NCBI GenBank assembly: GCA_964016415.1
Contig: OZ024666.1
Coordinates: 496,001-560,000, forward strand
Source of the DNA: Erwinia sp.
GTDB lineage: Bacteria > Pseudomonadota > Gammaproteobacteria > Enterobacterales > Enterobacteriaceae
Direction of reading: 5' to 3'
DNA: 64,000 nucleotides
Part shown: one piece after another, positions 61,913 through 64,000 of the stretch
Numbering within the stretch: position 1 is the stretch's first letter
How the letters are laid out: each line of letters starts with the position of its first letter
Program-made: the position numbers and the translations under genes
The notes under the pieces: model-generated
Seen by the model: only the letters and a program-made list of their open reading frames with translations
Database searches by the model: none
What the model was told of the DNA's origin: nothing

Positions 61913-62654
61913 TAAATTCTGTCCTTTGTTTCGTTTCCGCAGTACATCGCACTCCACGCAGCATATAGCCATGAGCGCGAACGGTATAAATGAAATCCTC
62001 ATCTCCGGTAATATCACGGATTTTACTTCGCATGCGGTAAATCAGAGCATCAATGCTGCGGGGAATCTGATGCTGGTTGGGCAAAAGAGGGGTATCAAAC
62101 TCGCTACGCAGGAAAATTTTTCCCGGTGTTCGAATCAACTGGGCCAGAATATGCATTTCGGTAGAGGTTAATCTTAGCGGAAGATTATTCACAGTTACCC
62201 AGGCTTGCGACAGGCTCAACGATAACCAATGTTGCCCAAGGATGACAGTTTCGGGTACTGAGGATATTGCTGCAGGTGCGTTGGCACGATTTCGCCGTTG
62301 TACCGCCACAATACGTGCTATCAATTCACGCGGTTCAAACGGTTTACTTACATAGTCGTCAGCGCCGGATTCCAGGCCCGCTATCATGTCAACGGTTTCA
62401 TTACGCGCAGTCAGCATAATCAGTGGTGTTTTCTGATTTTGATGCAACTCACCACGTAACCGATGACACAATTCAAAACCACTCATTTCAGGCAACATGA
62501 TATCTAACAGGATCACATCAAACGTCTGTTGATGAAGTAATACCAACGCCCGTGAAGGGGTGTGGCATGGGATCAGATTAATACTGTAGAGTGCCATCTG
62601 CTGCTGAAGAAGGCTGGAGAGTTCAATATCATCATCGATCAGTAATACTTCCAC
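61905..62654 (-). CDS. OmpR-family response regulator
   Basis: Receiver domain with LLIDDDIEL, phosphoacceptor Asp in VILLDIMLPEMSG, and Lys in VSKPFEPREL; then a winged-helix output domain (RSIDALIYRMRSKIRDITGDE, YTVRAHGYML). I prefer GTG 62654 (VEVLLIDDD) because GGAGGG lies 7 nt upstream and family proteins start that way; the ATG at 62672 overlaps the upstream stop (ATGA) but has no RBS. Operon with the barrel protein before it and the kinase after it. Confidence 0.9.
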   Translation of the reverse strand: MEVLLIDDDIELSSLLQQQMALYSINLIPCHTPSRALVLLHQQTFDVILLDIMLPEMSGFELCHRLRGELHQNQKTPLIMLTARNETVDMIAGLESGADDYVSKPFEPRELIARIVAVQRRNRANAPAAISSVPETVILGQHWLSLSLSQAWVTVNNLPLRLTSTEMHILAQLIRTPGKIFLRSEFDTPLLPNQHQIPRSIDALIYRMRSKIRDITGDEDFIYTVRAHGYMLRGVRCTAETKQRTEFND

Positions 62655-62668
62655 TGTGCCCTCCGAAA

Positions 62669-63988
62669 TCATAGGGTGTAAATAAGTGACAGCATAAAAC
62701 CGTCCTTACGGCCAGCGCTGCCATAAAGGGTATTGTTGTCGCCAAAATAGTGATATCCCTGCAGTTCCAGACGTAAGGCAGGAGTGATAGGGGAACTCAG
62801 TGTTAATTGACTAAAACCACTGCCATCCATCGGAGTGGCCGCCGTGATGAATGACAGATCCCTCTCGCCCCAGAAGTTATTCCATGCAATACGACCAAAT
62901 AGTTGCTGTTCAGCCAGCGGCTCTTGTCTGATATTTGCCAGAAGAGCAATGCGTCGGGCGGGTTGATTGCCCTCAGCAATAGCCTGCCGCCATGTGTTGA
63001 GTTGTTTCTGCCTGATACCCGCCTCATTGAAATGGTATTCCACGCTCAGTGAGATATCTTCATTCGACGCCATGCTTTCCGGAAGTGACCAGGTGAAACC
63101 ACTGGCAAGCTGATTATACAGTCGCCAGGCAGGCTGGTGGTTTTGTGTGGCTTCATCGGTGAGACTCTGGCGTCGCTGACCAAACCATTCGCTATAGAGC
63201 ACCAGATTATCCAGCAGTGCCAGGCTCAGCTCTGAGCCGAGGCTGGGTTGCCTGGTTTGATACAGAGAGCTCACCGTCATCGACAAATTGTTCCACGATG
63301 CGGGTGACGGAGCATACTTGATAAACACTGCATCCTGATTGTTAGTCCGCTCCAGCCCCAATCCCGCGACATCACTATTACTTGCCAGGGTGTCAGGTCT
63401 GGCGTGAAGATTTGGTCGGTAACCGAAACTCAATACGCTGCTGGTATCTAACCACACACCAACCAGCGCCACGCTTCCAAGACGGTCTTTACGTCGGTCG
63501 GCGGTGTCCAGACTTTCATAGATCACCTGACTATTGTTCTTGAACCAGTCTGTTGGATTAAAACCACTGGCCACGCCATTACGGATATTTGCGCGCCCGG
63601 CTAACCAACGCCAGGCGGGGGAAGGGGTGTAACTGAGCGCCAGAGACTGCACATCAAGGCGGATATTTTTCTCCGCCTGATAATGTTCACGGCTATTTAC
63701 CTGAGTGCGTAACCGGGTGTTTACTTCAACACCGAAAGGGCCACTGATGTTACCCTGTCCATACAGACGGGCGGCAATGCGCCCGCTGATGATCGCTTTG
63801 TCAGCTTGTCGCCAGTCTGACATTCCCTGGCCCTTGAGTTCCAGATTAAACGGCCCTAAAGCATGCGCAGCCTGAGCTTCTGCGGCTTCCAGCGCCGATG
63901 AGGGCAGAACAGGAACATCGTCATCAGCCTGCGCAATCAGACAGCACAAGCCGATCGCCAGGGTGGTAAACAGTCTGAGCAGGTTCAC
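62669..63988 (-). CDS. Outer-membrane beta-barrel protein of unknown function
   Basis: 439 residues, GTG start at 63988 preceded by a strong AGGGGGG. Signal peptide (about 1-21, ending LIAQA). The body shows alternating amphipathic strands and a C-terminal aromatic-rich end (GSAGRKDGFMLSLIYTL), as expected for a porin-like barrel. Motifs such as ASGFNPTDWFKN resemble barrels of the DUF1302-like/alginate-porin type (low confidence). Forms an operon with the two-component system that probably regulates envelope functions. Confidence 0.7.
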   Translation of the reverse strand: MNLLRLFTTLAIGLCCLIAQADDDVPVLPSSALEAAEAQAAHALGPFNLELKGQGMSDWRQADKAIISGRIAARLYGQGNISGPFGVEVNTRLRTQVNSREHYQAEKNIRLDVQSLALSYTPSPAWRWLAGRANIRNGVASGFNPTDWFKNNSQVIYESLDTADRRKDRLGSVALVGVWLDTSSVLSFGYRPNLHARPDTLASNSDVAGLGLERTNNQDAVFIKYAPSPASWNNLSMTVSSLYQTRQPSLGSELSLALLDNLVLYSEWFGQRRQSLTDEATQNHQPAWRLYNQLASGFTWSLPESMASNEDISLSVEYHFNEAGIRQKQLNTWRQAIAEGNQPARRIALLANIRQEPLAEQQLFGRIAWNNFWGERDLSFITAATPMDGSGFSQLTLSSPITPALRLELQGYHYFGDNNTLYGSAGRKDGFMLSLIYTL

Positions 63989-64000
63989 TGGCCCCCCTGA

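Overview
The window is from an enterobacterial chromosome. Residues 1-22.6 kb carry the conserved Enterobacterales block ampG-yajG-bolA-tig-clpP-clpX-lon-hupB-ppiD-ybaV-queC-decR-mdlA-mdlB-glnK-amtB-ybaY-ybaZ-ffs-hha-tomB. Protein divergence from E. coli and the absence of fadM, cof, ybaE and tesB from their usual places suggest an Erwinia/Pantoea-type (Erwiniaceae) genome; this placement is inference. Core genes are intact and carry recognisable controls: a heat-shock promoter before lon, a sigma54/NtrC control region before glnK-amtB, and many intrinsic terminators.

After hha-tomB a zinc-type ABC transporter operon (aztA, start of aztB) is cut by an IS3-family element (22654-23899). A second, inverted copy lies at 59372-60616. 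Between the two copies is a ~35 kb accessory island of mosaic origin: (i) the relic of an F-type (RepFIA) plasmid replicon with a DnaA box, iterons, a repE gene carrying an amber stop, and a decayed ResD-type recombinase; (ii) a secreted GH13 enzyme related to sucrose isomerases; (iii) a five-gene operon of class III aminotransferase, zinc dehydrogenase, HAD phosphatase, MFS transporter and DUF1349 protein, in which the aminotransferase has a nonsense codon and the transporter a frameshift; (iv) relics of IS903-like elements, a LuxR-type regulator, an EAL-domain protein and an FKBP-type isomerase; (v) a four-module non-ribosomal peptide synthetase (44110-57693) followed by a cytochrome P450.

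The NRPS is the highlight. Its domain order is C-A-PCP-C-A-PCP-C-A-PCP-C-A-PCP-TE, and the A-domain pocket residues read Thr-like, Tyr-like, Thr-like, Tyr-like. The second to fourth C domains carry the N-terminal signature of dual condensation/epimerisation domains. The gene is a patchwork: an AT-rich C1 domain, GC-rich near-identical repeated modules, an AT-rich specificity core grafted into otherwise GC-rich A domains 1 and 3, and an AT-rich second half of the last PCP plus TE. The reading frame is broken by about fourteen single-base indels, mostly in G/C runs inside the repeats, so either the gene is decaying or the assembly is poorly polished there. If intact, it would make an N-capped tetrapeptide of alternating Thr and Tyr, possibly oxidised by the P450.

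Beyond the second IS copy, the window ends with a three-gene minus-strand operon: an outer-membrane beta-barrel protein, an OmpR-type response regulator and its sensor kinase.
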